NCBI GenBank assembly: GCA_037783545.1
Contig: JBBELK010001365.1
Coordinates: forward strand, 1-64,000
Reading direction: 5' to 3'
DNA length: 64,000 nucleotides
From: Henricia sp. BOLD:AAB3569
Lineage: Eukaryota; Echinodermata; Asteroidea; Spinulosida; Echinasteridae
The notes under the pieces were generated by a model. The model saw only the letters and a program-made list of their open reading frames with translations, was not told the origin of the DNA and made no database searches. The position numbers were made by a program, and so were the translations under genes. Positions 1 through 15,000 of this stretch are shown here, piece by piece; within the stretch, counting starts at the first letter, position 1, and each line of letters starts with the position of its first letter.

Positions 1-3000
1 CGAGAACTACGAAATAGGTTCCAAAACGGAGTACTTTCCGAGACATTTTTAAAAAGTCAATTTTTTGCCATTTTTGACAAAAATCGCTGGACTAACCCCT
101 AATGATTTGTCATTTTTGGCCAAAAATTGTACGAATCAGATTTTCTTCATAATGTCCTGAAATGTTGCTTAGACCCAAAAGATGTTATTTCTTGAATTAG
201 ACCCTGACTGCTCACCCAGACAAAGAAATATTAAAGTTTGAAAATTTGTGATTGAGGAAAATTATAAATGTTTTTGGCCAAAATGTCAATTTTTCATAGG
301 ATTTGGCTTCGAGAACTACCGAAATAGGTTCCAAACAGGCTAAACTTTCGTTAGGAGTACTTTCTGAGACATTTTTAAAAAGTCAATTTTTGGCCATTTT
401 TGACAAAAATCGCTGGACTAACCCCTAATGATTTTTGTCATTTTTGGCCAAAAATTGTACGAATCAGATTTTCTTCATGATGTCCTGAAATGTTGCTTAG
501 ACCCAAAAGATGTTATTTCTTGAATTAGACCCTGACTGCTCACCAGACAAAGAATATTAAAGTTTGAAAATTTCTGATTTTGAGGAAAATTATAAATGTT
601 TTGGCCAAAATGTCAATTTTTCATAGGATTTGGCTTCGAGAACTACCGAAATAGGTTCCAAACGGACTAAAGTTTCGTTAGGGAGTACTTTCCGAGACAT
701 TTTTAAAAAAGTCAATTTTTGCCATTTTTGACAAAAATCGCTGGACTAACCCCTTAATGATTTTTGTCATTTTTGGCCAAAAATTGTACGAATCAGATTT
801 CTTCATTAATGTCCTGAAAATGTTGCTCTAGACCCAAAAGATGTTATTTCTTGAATTAGACCCCGACTGCTCACACCAGACAAAGAAATATTGAAGTTTG
901 AAAATTTGTGATTTTGAGGAAAATTATAAATGTTTTTGGCCAAAATGTCAATTTTTCATAGGATTTGGCTTCGAGAACTACCGAAATAGGTTCCAAACAG
1001 GCTAAACTTTCGTTAGGAGGTACTTTCTGAGACATTTTTTAAAAAGTCAATTTTTGGCCATTTTTGACAAAAATCGCTGGACTAACCCCTAATGATTTTT
1101 GTCATTTTTGGCCAAAAAATTGTACGAATCAGATTTTCTTCATAATGTCAGGAAATGTTGCTTAGACCCAAAAGATGTTATTTCTTGAATTAGACCCTGA
1201 CTGCTCACCCAGACAAAGAATATTAAAGTTTGAAAATTTGTGAGTGAGGAAAATTATAAATGTTTTTGGCCAAAATGTCATTTTTCCTAGGATTTGGCTT
1301 CGAGAACTACCGAAATAGGTGCCAAACAGGCTAACTTTCGTTAGAGTACTTTCCGAGACATTTTTAAAAAGTAATTTATTTTGCCATTTTTGACAAAAAT
1401 CGCTGGACTAACCCTTATGATTTTTGTCATTTTTGGCCAAAAATTGTACGAATCAGATTTTCTTCATAATGTCCTGAAATTGTTGCCTTAGACCCAATAG
1501 ATGTTATTTCTTGAATTAGACCCTGACTGTCACCCAGACAAAGAAATATTAAAGTTTGAAAATTTCTGATTTTGAGGAAAATTATAAATGTTTTTGGCCA
1601 AAATGTCAATTTTTCATAAGATTTGGCTTCGAGAACTACCGAAATAGGTTCCAAACGGGCTAAACTTCGTTAGGAGTACTTTCTGAGACCATTTACAAAA
1701 AGTAAATTTTTGGCCATTTTTGACAAAAATCGCTGACTAACCCCTTATGTTTTTTGTCATTTTTGGCCAAAAATTGTACCAATCAGATTTTCCTCATAAT
1801 GTCAGGAAATGTTGCTTAGACCCAATAGATGTTATTTCTTGAATTAGACCCTGACTGCTCACCCAGACAAAGAAATATTAAAGTTTGAAAATTTCTGATT
1901 TGAGGAAAATTATAAATGTTTTTGGCCAAAATGTCAATTTTTCATAGGATTTGCTTCGAGAACTACCGCAAATAGGTTCCAAACGGGCTAAACTTTCGTT
2001 AGGAGTACTTTCTGAGACATTTTTTAAAAAGTCAATTTTTTGGCCATTTTTGACAAAAATCGCTGACTAACCCCTAATGATTTTTGTCATTTTTGGCCAA
2101 AAATTGTACGAATCAGATTTTCTTCATAATGTCAGGAAATGTTTGCTTAGACCCAAAAGATGTTATTTCTTGAATTAGACCCTGACTGCTCACCCAGACA
2201 AGAAATATTAAAGTTTGAAAATTTGTGAGTGAGGAAAATTATAAATGTTTTTGGCCAAAATGTCAATTTTCCTAGGATTGGCTTCGAGAACTACCGAAAT
2301 AGGTGCCAAACAGGCCTAAACTTTCGTTAGGAGTACTTTCTGAGACATTTTTAAAAGTAATTTTTTTGCCATTTTTGACAAAAATCGCTGGACTAACCCC
2401 TTATTGATTTTTGTCATTTTTTGGCCAAAAATTGTACGAATCAGATTTTCTTCATAATGTCCTGAAATGTTGCTTAGACCCAATAGATGTTATTTCTTGA
2501 ATTAGACCCTGACTGCTCACCCAGACAAAGAAATAATTAAAGTTTGAACATTTCTGATTTTTGGCCAAAATGTCAATTTTTCATAGGATTTGGCTTCGAG
2601 AACTACCGAAATAGGTTCCAAACGGGCTAAACTTTCGTTAGGAGTACTTTCTGAGACATTTTACAAAAAGTAAATTTTTGGCATTTTTGACAAAAATCGC
2701 TGGGACTAACCCCTTATGATTTTTGTCATTTTTGGCCAAAAATTGTACGAATCAGATTTTCCTCATAATGTCAGGAAATGTTGCTTAGACCCAATAGATG
2801 TTATTTCTTGAATTAGACCCTGACTGCTCACCCAGACAAAGAAATATTAAAGTTTACAATTTTCTGATTTTGAGGAAAATTATAAATGTTTTTGGCCAAA
2901 ATGTCAATTTTTCATAGGATTTGGCTCGAGAACTACCGAAATAGGTTCCAAACGGACCTTAAGTTTCGTTAGGAGTACTTTCCGAGACATTTTTAAAAAG

Positions 3001-6000
3001 TCAATTTTTGGCCATTTTTGACAAAAATCGCTGGACTAACCCCTAATGATTTGTCATTTTTGGCCAAAATTGTACGAATCAGATTTTCTTCATAATGTCC
3101 TGAAATGTTGCTTAGACCCAATAGATGTTATTTCTTGAATTAGACCCTGACTGCTCACCCAGACAAAGAAATATTAAAGTTTGAAAATTTGTGATTTTAA
3201 GGAAAATTATAAATGTTTTTGGCCAAAATGTCAATTTTCCTAGGATTTGGCTTCGAGAACTACCGATTTCGGAAATAGGTGCCAAACGGGCTAAACTTTC
3301 GTAGGAGTACTTTCTGAGACATTTTTTAAAAAGTCAATTTTTGGCCATTTTTGACAAATCGCTGGACTAACCCCTAATGATTTTTGTCATTTTGGCCAAA
3401 AATTGTACGAATCAGATTTTCTTCATAATGTCCTGAAATGTTGCTTAGACCCAATAGATGTTATTTCTTGAATTAGATCCTGACTGCTCACCCAGACAAA
3501 GAAATATTAAAGTTTGAAAATTTCTGATTTTTGGCCAAAATGTCAATTTTTCATAGGATTTGGCTTCCGAGAACTACCGAAATAGGTTCCAAACGGGCTA
3601 AACTTTCGTTAGGAGTACTTTCTGAGACATTTTACAAAAAGTAAATTTTGGCCATTTTTGACAAAATCGCTGGACTAACCCCTTATGATTTTTGTCATTT
3701 TTGGCCAAAAATTGTACGAATCAGATTTTCCTCATAATGTCAGGAAATGTTGCTTAGACCCAATAGATGTTATTTCTTGAATTAGACCCCGACTGCTCAC
3801 CCAGACAAAGAAATATTAAAGTTTGAAAATTTCTGATTTGAGGAAAATTATAAATGTTTTGGCCAAAATGTCAAATTTTCATAGGAATTGGCTTCGAGAA
3901 CTACCGAAATAGGTTCCAAACGGGCTAAACTTTCGTTAGGAGTACTTTCCGAGACATTTTAAAAAAGTCAATTTTTTGCCATTTTTGACAAAAATCGCTG
4001 GACTAACCCCTTATGATTTTTGTCATTTTTGGCCAAAATTGTACGAATCAGATTTTCTTCATAATGTCCTGAAATGTTGCTTAGACCCAAAAGATGTTAT
4101 TTCTTGAATTAGACCCTGACTGCTCACCCAGACAAAGAAATATTAAAGTTTGAAAATTTCTGATTTTAAGGAAATTTTAAATGTTTTTGGCCAAAATGTC
4201 AATTTTTCATAGGATTTGGCTTCGAGAACTACCGAAATAGGTTCCAAACGGGCTAAACTTTCGTTAGGAGTACTTTCTGAGACATTTTTAAAAAGTCAAT
4301 TTTTTTGCCATTTTTGACAAAAATCGCTGGACTAACCCCTTATGATTTTTGTCATTTTTGGCCAAAAATTGTAACGAATCAGATTTTCTTCATAATGTCC
4401 TGAAATGTGGCTTAGACCCAAAAGATGTTAGTTCTTGAATTAGACCCTGACTGCTCACCCAGACAAAGAAATATTAAAGTTTGAAATTTGTGATTTTGAG
4501 GAAAATTATAAATGTTTTTGGCCAAAATGTCAATTTTTCATAAGATTTGGCTTCGAGAACTACCGAAATAGGTTCCAAACGGGCTAAACTTTCGTTAGGA
4601 GTACTTTCTGAGACATTTACAAAAAGTAAATTTTTGGCCATTTTTGACAAAATCGCTGACTAACCCCTTATGTTTTTTGTCAATTTTTGGCCAAAAATTG
4701 TACCAATCAGATTTTCCTCATAATGTCAGGAAATGTTGCTTAGACCCAATAGATGTTTATTTCTTGAATTAGACCCTGACTGCTCACCCAGACAAAGAAA
4801 TATTAAAGTTTGAAAATTTCTGATTTTGAGGAAAATTATAAATGTTTTTGGCCAAAATGTCAATTTTTCATAGGATTTGGCTCGAGAACTACCGAAATAG
4901 GTTCCAAACGGGCTAAACTTTCGTTAGGAGTACTTTCTGAGACATTTTTTAAAAAGTCAATTTTTGGCCATTTTTGACAAAAATCGCTGGACTAACCCCT
5001 AATGATTTTTGTCATTTTTGGCCAAAAATTGTACGAATCAGATTTTCTTCATAATGTCAGGAAATGTTGCTTAGACCCAAAAGATGTTATTTCTTGAATT
5101 AGACCCTGACTGCTCACCCAGACAAAGAAATATTAAAGTTTGAAAATTTGTGAGTGAGGAAAATTATAAATGTTTTTGGCCAAAATGTCAATTTTTCCTA
5201 GGATTTGGCTTCGAGAACTACCGAAATAGGTGCCAAACAGGCTAAACTTTCGTTAGGAGTACTTTCTGAGACATTTTTAAAAAGTAATTTTTTTGCCATT
5301 TTTGACAAAAATCGCTGGACTAACCCCTTATGATTTTTGTCATTTTTGGCCAAAAATTGTACGAATCAGATTTTCTTCATAATGTCCTGAATGTTGCTTA
5401 GACCCAATAGATGTTATTTCTTGAATTAGACCCTGACTGCTCACCCAGACAAAGAAATATTAAAGTTTGAACATTTCTGATTTTTGGCCAAAATGTCAAT
5501 TTTTCATAGGATTTGGCTTCGAGAACTACCGAAATAGGTTCCAACGGGCTAAACTTTCGTAGGAGTACTTTCTGAGACATTTACAAAAAGTAAATTTTTG
5601 GCCATTTTTGACAAAAATCGCTGGACTAACCCCTTATGATTTTTGTCATTTTTGGCCAAAAATTGTACGAATCAGATTTTCCTCATAATGTCAGGAAATG
5701 TTGCTTAGACCCAATAGATGTTATTTCTTGAATTAGACCCTGACTGCTCACCCAGACAAAGAAATATTAAAGTTTACAATTTTCTGATTTTGAGGAAAAT
5801 TATAAATGTTTTTGGCCAAAATGTCAATTTTTCATAGATTTGGCTTCGAGAACTACCGAAATAGGTTCCAAACGGACTTAAGTTTCGTTAGGAGTACTTC
5901 CGAGACATTTTTAAAAAAGTCAATTTTTGGCCATTTTTTGACAAAAATCGCTGGACTAACCCCTAATGATTTGTCATTTTTGGCCAAAAATTGTACGAAT

Positions 6001-9000
6001 CAGATTTTCTTCATAATGTCCTGAAATGTTGCTTAGACCCAATAGATGTTATTTCTTGAATTAGACCCTGACTGCTCACCCAGACAAAGAAATATTAAAG
6101 TTTGAAAATTTGTGATTTTAAGGAAAATTATAAATGTTTTGGCCAAAATGTCAATTTTTCCTAGGATTTGGCTTCGAGAACTAACCGATTTCGGAAATAG
6201 GTGCCAAACGGGCTAAACTTTCGTTAGGAGTACTTTCTGAGACATTTTTTAAAAAGTCAATTTTTGGCCATTTTGACAAATCGCTGGACTAACCCCTAAT
6301 GATTTTTTGTCATTTTGGCCAAAAATTGTACGAATCAGATTTTCTTCATAATGTCCTGAAATGTTGCTTAGACCCAATAGATGTTATTTCTTGAATTAGA
6401 TCCTGACTGCTCACCCAGACAAAGAAATATTAAAGTTTGAAAATTTCTGATTTTTGGCCAAAATGTCAATTTTTCATAGGATTTGGCTTCGAGAACTACC
6501 GAAATAGGTTCCAAACGGGCTAAACTTTCGTTAGGAGTACTTTCTGAGACATTTTACAAAAAGTAAATTTTTGGCCATTTTGACAAAAATCGCTGGACTA
6601 ACCCCTTATGATTTTTGTCATTTTTGGCCAAAAATTGTACGAATCAGATTTTCCTCATAATGTCAGGAAATGTTGCTTAGACCCAATAGATGTTATTTCT
6701 TGAATTAGACCCCGACTGCTCAACCCAGACAAAGAAATATTAAAGTTTGAAAATTTCTGATTTTGAGGAAAATTATAAATGTTTTTGGCCAAAAATGTCA
6801 AATTTTCATAGGAATTGGCTTCGAGAACTACCGAAATAGGTTCCAAACGGGCTAAACTTTCGTAGGGAGTACTTTCCGAGACATTTTAAAAAGTCAATTT
6901 TTTGCCATTTTGACAAAAAATCGCTGGACTAACCCCTTATGATTTTTGTCATTTTTGGCCAAAAATTGTACGAATCAGATTTTCTTCATAATGTCCTGAA
7001 ATGTTGCTTAGACCCAAAAGATGTTATTTCTTGAATTAGACCCTGACTGCTCACCCAGACAAAGAAATATTAAAGTTTGAAAATTTCTGATTTTAAGGAA
7101 AATTATAAATGTTTTTGGCCAAAATGTCAATTTTCATAGGAATTGGCTTCGAGAACTACCGAAATAGGTTCCAAACGGGCTAAACTTTCGTTAGGAGTAC
7201 TTTCCGAGACATTTTAAAAAGTCAATTTTTTGCCATTTTGACAAAAAATCGCTGGACTAACCCCTTATGATTTTTGTCATTTTTGGCCAAAAATTGTACG
7301 AATCAGATTTTCTTCATAATGTCCCTGAAATGTTGCTTTTAGACCCAAAAAGATGTTATTTCTTGAATTAGACCCTGACTGCTCACCAGACAAAGAAATA
7401 TTAAAGTTGAAAATTTCTGATTTTAAGGAAATTTTTAAATGTTTTTGGCCAAAATGTCAATTTTTCATAGGATTTGGCTTCGAGAACTACCGAAATAGGT
7501 TCCAAACGGGCTAAACTTTCGTTAGGAGTACTTTCTGAGACATTTTTTAAAAAGTCAATTTTTTTGCCATTTTTGACAAAAATCGCTGGACTAACCCCTT
7601 ATGATTTTTGTCATTTTTGGCCAAAAATTGTACGAATCAGATTTTCTTCATAATGTCCTGAAATGTTGCTTAGACCCAAAAGATGTTAGTTCTTGAATTA
7701 GACCCTGACTGCTCACCCAGACAAAGAAATATTAAAGTTTGAAAATTTGTGATTTTGAGGAAAATTATAAATGTTTTTGGCCAAAATGTCAATTCTTCAT
7801 AGGATTTGGCTTCGAGAACTACCGAAATAGGTTCAAAACGGACTAAAGTTTCGTTAGGAGTACTTTCCGAGACATTTTTAAAAAAGTCATTTTTTTGCCA
7901 TTTTTGACAAAAATCGCTGGACTAACCCCTAATGATTTGTCATTTTTGGCCAAAAATTGTACGAATCAGATTTTCTTCATAATGTCCTGAAATGTTGCTT
8001 AGACCCAAAAGATGTTATTTCTTGAATTAGACCCTGACTGCTCACCCAGACAAAGAAATATTAAAGTTTGAAAATTTGTGATTGAGGAAAATTATAAATG
8101 TTTTTGGCCAAAATGTCAATTTTTCATAGGATTTGGCTTCGAGAACTACCGAAATAGGTTCCAAACAGGCTAAACTTTCGTTAGGAGTACTTTCTGAGAC
8201 ATTTTTTAAAAAGTCAATTTTTGGCCATTTTTGACAAAAATCGCTGGACTAACCCCTAATGATTTTTGTCATTTTTGGCCAAAAATTGTACGAATCAGAT
8301 TTTCTTCATGATGTCCTGAAATGTTGCTTAGACCCAAAAGATGTTATTTCTTGAATTAGACCCTGACTGCTCACCCAGACAAAGAAATATTAAAGTTTGA
8401 AAATTTCTGATTTTGAGGAAAATTATAAATGTTTTTGGCCAAAATGTCAATTTTTCATAGGATTTGGCTTCGAGAACTACCGAAATAGGTTCCAAACGGA
8501 CTAAAGTTTCGTTAGGAGTACTTTCCGAGACATTTTTAAAAAAGTCAATTTTTTGCCATTTTTGACAAAAATCGCTGGACTAACCCCTTATGATTTTTGT
8601 CATTTTTGGCCAAAAATTGTACGAATCAGATTTTCTTCATAATGTCCTGAAATGTTGCTTAGACCCAAAAGATGTTATTTCTTGAATTAGACCCCGACTG
8701 CTCACCCAGACAAAGAAATATTGAAGTTTGAAAATTTGTGATTTTGAGGAAAATTATAAATGTTTTTGGCCAAAATGTCAATTTTTCATAGGATTTGGCT
8801 TCGAGAACTACCGAAATAGGTTCCAAACAGGCTAAACTTTCGTTAGGAGTACTTTCTGAGACATTTTTTAAAAAGTCAATTTTTGGCCATTTTTGACAAA
8901 AATCGCTGGACTAACCCCTAATGATTTTTGTCATTTTTGGCCAAAAATTGTACGAATCAGATTTTCTTCATAATGTCAGGAAATGTTGCTTAGACCCAAA

Positions 9001-12000
9001 AGATGTTATTTCTTGAATTAGACCCTGACTGCTCACCCAGACAAAGAAATATTAAAGTTTGAAAATTTGTGAGTGAGGAAAATTATAAATGTTTTTGGCC
9101 AAAATGTCAATTTTTCCTAGGATTTGGCTTCGAGAACTACCGAAATAGGTGCCAAACAGGCTAAACTTTCGTTAGGAGTACTTTCTGAGACATTTTTAAA
9201 CAGTAATTTTTTTGCCATTTTTGACAAAAATCGCTGGACTAACCCCTTATGATTTTTGTCATTTTTGGCCAAAAATTGTACGAATCAGATTTTCTTCATA
9301 ATGTCCTGAAATGTTGCTTAGACCCAATAGATGTTATTTCTTGAATTAGACCCTGACTGCTCACCCAGACAAAGAAATATTAAAGTTTGAACATTTCTGA
9401 TTTTTGGCCAAAATGTCAATTTTTCATAGGATTTGGCTTCGAGAACTACCGAAATAGGTTCCAAACGGGCTAAACTTTCGTTAGGAGTACTTTCTGAGAC
9501 ATTTTACAAAAAGTAAATTTTTGGCCATTTTTGACAAAAATCGCTGGACTAACCCCTTATGATTTTTGTCATTTTTGGCCAAAAATTGTACGAATCAGAT
9601 TTTCCTCATAATGTCAGGAAATGTTGCTTAGACCCAATAGATGTTATTTCTTGAATTAGACCCTGACTGCTCACCCAGACAAAGAAATATTAAAGTTTAC
9701 AATTTTCTGATTTTGAGGAAAATTATAAATGTTTTTGGCCAAAATGTCAATTTTTCATAGGATTTGGCTTCGAGAACTACCGAAATAGGTTCCAAACGGA
9801 CTTAAGTTTCGTTAGGAGTACTTTCCGAGACATTTTTAAAAAAGTCAATTTTTGGCCATTTTTGACAAAAATCGCTGGACTAACCCCTAATGATTTTTGT
9901 CATTTTTGGCCAAAAATTGTACGAATCAGATTTTCTTCATAATGTCCTGAAATGTTGCTTAGACCCAAAAGATGTTATTTCTTGAATTAGACCCTGACTG
10001 CTCACCCAGACAAAGAAATATTAAAGTTTGAAAATTTGTGATTTTGAGGAAAATTATAAATGTTTTTGGCCAAAATGTCAATTTTTCATAGGATTTGGCT
10101 TCGAGAACTACCGAAATAGGTTCCAAACAGGCTAAACTTTCGTTAGGAGTACTTTCTGAGACATTTTTTAAAAAGTCAATTTTTGGCCATTTGACAAAAA
10201 TCGCTGGACTAACCCCTTATGATTTTTGTCATTTTTGGCCAAAAATTGTACGAATCAGATTTTCTTCATAATGTCCTGAAATGTTGCTTAGACCCAATAG
10301 ATGTTATTTCTTGAATTAGACCCTGACTGCTCACCCAGACAAAGAAATATTAAAGTTTGAAAATTTGTGATTTTAAGGAAAATTATAAATGTTTTTGGCC
10401 AAAATGTCAATTTTTCCTAGGATTTGGCTTCGAGAACTACCGATTTCGGAAATAGGTGCCAAACGGGCTAAACTTTCGTTAGGAGTACTTTCTGAGACAT
10501 TTTTTAAAAAGTCAATTTTTGGCCATTTTTGACAAATCGCTGGACTAACCCCTAATGATTTTTGTCATTTTTGGCCAAAAATTGTACGAATCAGATTTTC
10601 TTCATAATGTCCTGAAATGTTGCTTAGACCCAATAGATGTTATTTCTTGAATTAGATCCTGACTGCTCACCCAGACAAAGAAATATTAAAGTTTGAAAAT
10701 TTCTGATTTTTGGCCAAAATGTCAATTTTTCATAGGATTTGGCTTCGAGAACTACCGAAATAGGTTCCAAACGGGCTAAACTTTCGTTAGGAGTACTTTC
10801 TGAGACATTTTACAAAAAGTAAATTTTTGGCCATTTTTGACAAAAATCGCTGGACTAACCCCTTATGATTTTTGTCATTTTTGGCCAAAAATTGTACGAA
10901 TCAGATTTTCCTCATAATGTCAGGAAATGTTGCTTAGACCCAATAGATGTTATTTCTTGAATTAGACCCTGACTGCTCACCCAGACAAAGAAATATTAAA
11001 GTTTGAAAATTTCTGATTTTGAGGAAAATTATAAATGTTTTTGGCCAAAATGTCAAATTTTCATAGGAATTGGCTTCGAGAACTACCGAAATAGGTTCCA
11101 AACGGGCTAAACTTTCGTTAGGAGTACTTTCCGAGACATTTTAAAAAAGTCAATTTTTTGCCATTTTTGACAAAAAATCGCTGGACTAACCCCTTATGAT
11201 TTTTGTCATTTTTGGCCAAAAATTGTACGAATCAGATTTTCTTCATAATGTCCTGAAATGTTGCTTAGACCCAAAAGATGTTAGTTCTTGAATTAGACCC
11301 TGACTGCTCACCCAGACAAAGAAATATTAAAGTTTGAAAATTTGTGATTTTGAGGAAAATTATAAATGTTTTTGGCCAAAATGTCAATTTTTCATAGGAT
11401 TTGGCTTCGAGAACTACCGAAATAGGTTCCAAACAGGCTAAACTTTCGTTAGGAGTACTTTCTGAGACATTTTTTAAAAAGTCAATTTTTGGCCATTTTT
11501 GACAAAAATCGCTGGACTAACCACCTAATGATTTTTGTCATTTTTGGCCAAAAATTGTACGAATCAGATTTTCTTCATAATGTCAGGAAATGTTGCTTAG
11601 ACCCAAAAGATGTTATTTCTTGAATTAGACCCTGACTGCTCACCCAGACAAAGAAATATTAAAGTTTGAAAATTTCTGATTTTAAGGAAAATTTTAAATG
11701 TTTTTGGCCAAAATGTCAATTTTTCATAGGATTTGGCTTCGAGAACTACCGAAATAGGTTCCAAACGGGCTAAACTTTCGTTAGGAGTACTTTCTGAGAC
11801 ATTTTTTAAAAAGTCAATTTTTTGCCATTTTTGACAAAAATCGCTGGACTAACCCCTTATGATTTTTGTCATTTTTGGCCAAAAATTGTACGAATCAGAT
11901 TTTCTTCATAATGTCCTGAAATGTTGCTTAGACCCAATAGATGTTATTTCTTGAATTAGACCCCGACTGCTCACCCAGACAAAGAAATATTAAAGTTTGA

Positions 12001-15000
12001 AAATTTGTGATTGAGGAAAATTATAAATGTTTTTGGCCAAAATGTCAATTTTTCATAGGATTTGGCTTCGAGAACTACCGAAATAGGTTCCAAACAGGCT
12101 AAACTTTCGTTAGGAGTACTTTCTGAGACATTTTTTAAAAAGTCAATTTTTGGCCATTTTTGACAAAAATCGCTGGACTAACCCCTAATGATTTGTCATT
12201 TTTGGCCAAAAATTGTACGAATCAGATTTTCTTCATAATGTCCTGAAATGTTGCTTAGACCCAAAAGATGTTATTTCTTGAATTAGACCCTGACTGCTCA
12301 CCCAGACAAAGAAATATTAAAGTTTGAAAATTTGTGATTGAGGAAAATTATAAATGTTTTTGGCCAAAATGTCAATTTTTCATAGGATTTGGCTTCGAGA
12401 ACTACCGAAATAGGTTCCAAACAGGCTAAACTTTCGTTAGGAGTACTTTCCGAGACATTTTTTAAAAAGTCAATTTTTGGCCATTTTTGACAAAAATCGC
12501 TGGACTAACCCCTAATGATTTTTGTCATTTTTGGCCAAAAATTGTACGAATCAGATTTTCTTCATGATGTCCTGAAATGTTGCTTAGACCCAAAAGATGT
12601 TATTTCTTGAATTAGACCCTGACTGCTCACCCAGACAAAGAAATATTAAAGTTTGAAAATTTCTGATTTTGAGGAAAATTATAAATGTTTTTGGCCAAAA
12701 TGTCAATTTTTCATAGGATTTGGCTTCGAGAACTACCGAAATAGGTTCCAAACGGACTAAAGTTTCGTTAGGAGTACTTTCCGAGACATTTTAAAAAAAG
12801 TCAATTTTTTGCCATTTTTGACAAATCGCTGGACTAACCCCTAATGATTTTTGTCATTTTTGGCCAAAAATTGTACGAATCAGATTTTCTTCATAATGTC
12901 CTGAAATGTTGCTTAGACCCAAAAGATGTTATTTCTTGAATTAGACCCTGACTGCTCACCCAGACAAAGAAATATTAAAGTTTGAAAATTTGTGATTTTG
13001 AGGAAAATTATAAATGTTTTTGGCCAAAATGTCAATTTTTCATAGGATTTGGCTTCGAGAACTACCGAAATAGGTTCCAAACAGGCTAAACTTTCGTTAG
13101 GAGTACTTTCTGAGACATTTTTTAAAAAGTCAATTTTTGGCCATTTTTGACAAATTTTGGCCAAAAATTGTACGAATCAGATTTTCTTCATAATGTCAGG
13201 AAATGTTGCTTAGACCCAAAAGATGTTATTTCTTGAATTAGACCCTGACTGGTCACCCAGACAAAAAAATATTAAAGTTTGAAAATTTGTGAGTGAGGAA
13301 AATTATAAATGTTTTTGGCCAAAATGTCAATTTTTCATAGGATTTGGCTTCGAGAACTACCGAAATAGGTTCCAAACAGGCTAAACTTTCGTTAGGAGTA
13401 CTTTCTGAGACATTTTTTAAAAAGTCAATTTTTGGCCATTTTTGACAAAAATCGCTGGACTAACCCCTAATGATTTGTCATTTTTGGCCAAAAATTGTAC
13501 GAATCAGATTTTCTTCATAATGTCAGGAAATGTTGCTTAGACCCAAAAGATGTTATTTCTTGAATTAGACCCTGACTGCTCACCCAGACAAAGAAATATT
13601 AAAGTTTGAAAATTTCTGATTTTAAGGAAAATTTTAAATGTTTTTGGCCAAAATGTCAATTTTTCATAGGATTTGGCTTCGAGAACTACCGAAATAGGTT
13701 CCAAACAGGCTAAACTTTCGTTAGGAGTACTTTCTGAGACATTTTTTAAAAAGTCAATTTTTGGCCATTTTTGACAAAAATCGCTGGACTAACCCCTAAT
13801 GATTTGTCATTTTTGGCCAAAAATTGTACGAATCAGATTTTCTTCATAATGTCCTGAAATGTTGCTTAGACCCAAAAGATGTTATTTCTTGAATTAGACC
13901 CTGACTGCTCACCCAGACAAAGAAATATTAAAGTTTGAAAATTTGTGATTGAGGAAAATTATAAATGTTTTTGGCCAAAATGTCAATTTTTCATAGGATT
14001 TGGCTTCGAGAACTACCGAAATAGGTTCCAAACAGGCTAAACTTTCGTTAGGAGTACTTTCTGAGACATTTTTTAAAAAGTCAATTTTTGGCCATTTTTG
14101 ACAAAAATCGCTGGACTAACCCCTAATGATTTTTGTCATTTTTGGCCAAAAATTGTACGAATCAGATTTTCTTCATGATGTCCTGAAATGTTGCTTAGAC
14201 CCAAAAGATGTTATTTCTTGAATTAGACCCTGACTGCTCACCCAGACAAAGAAATATTAAAGTTTGAAAATTTCTGATTTTGAGGAAAATTATAAATGTT
14301 TTTGGCCAAAATGTCAATTTTTCATAGGATTTGGCTTCGAGAACTACCGAAATAGGTTCCAAACGGACTAAAGTTTCGTTAGGAGTACTTTCCGAGACAT
14401 TTTAAAAAAAGTCAATTTTTTGCCATTTTTGACAAATCGCTGGACTAACCCCTAATGATTTTTGTCATTTTTGGCCAAAAATTGTACGAATCAGATTTTC
14501 TTCATAATGTCCTGAAATGTTGCTTAGACCCAAAAGATGTTATTTCTTGAATTAGACCCTGACTGCTCACCCAGACAAAGAAATATTAAAGTTTGAAAAT
14601 TTGTGATTTTGAGGAAAATTATAAATGTTTTTGGCCAAAATGTCAATTTTTCATAGGATTTGGCTTCGAGAACTACCGAAATAGGTTCCAAACAGGCTAA
14701 ACTTTCGTTAGGAGTACTTTCTGAGACATTTTTTAAAAAGTCAATTTTTGGCCATTTTTGACAAAAATCGCTGGACTAACCCCTAATGATTTGTCATTTT
14801 TGGCCAAAAATTGTACGAATCAGATTTTCTTCATAATGTCAGGAAATGTTGCTTAGACCCAAAAGATGTTATTTCTTGAATTAGACCCTGACTGCTCACC
14901 CAGACAAAGAAATATTAAAGTTTGAAAATTTCTGATTTTAAGGAAAATTTTTAATGTTTTTGGCCAAAATGTCAATTTTTCATAGGATTTGGCTTCGAGA

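Noticed and set aside
1427-13164. Short frames in the 330-bp satellite
   Set aside because: They occur only where a local indel removes a stop in one monomer and are not shared across the array.
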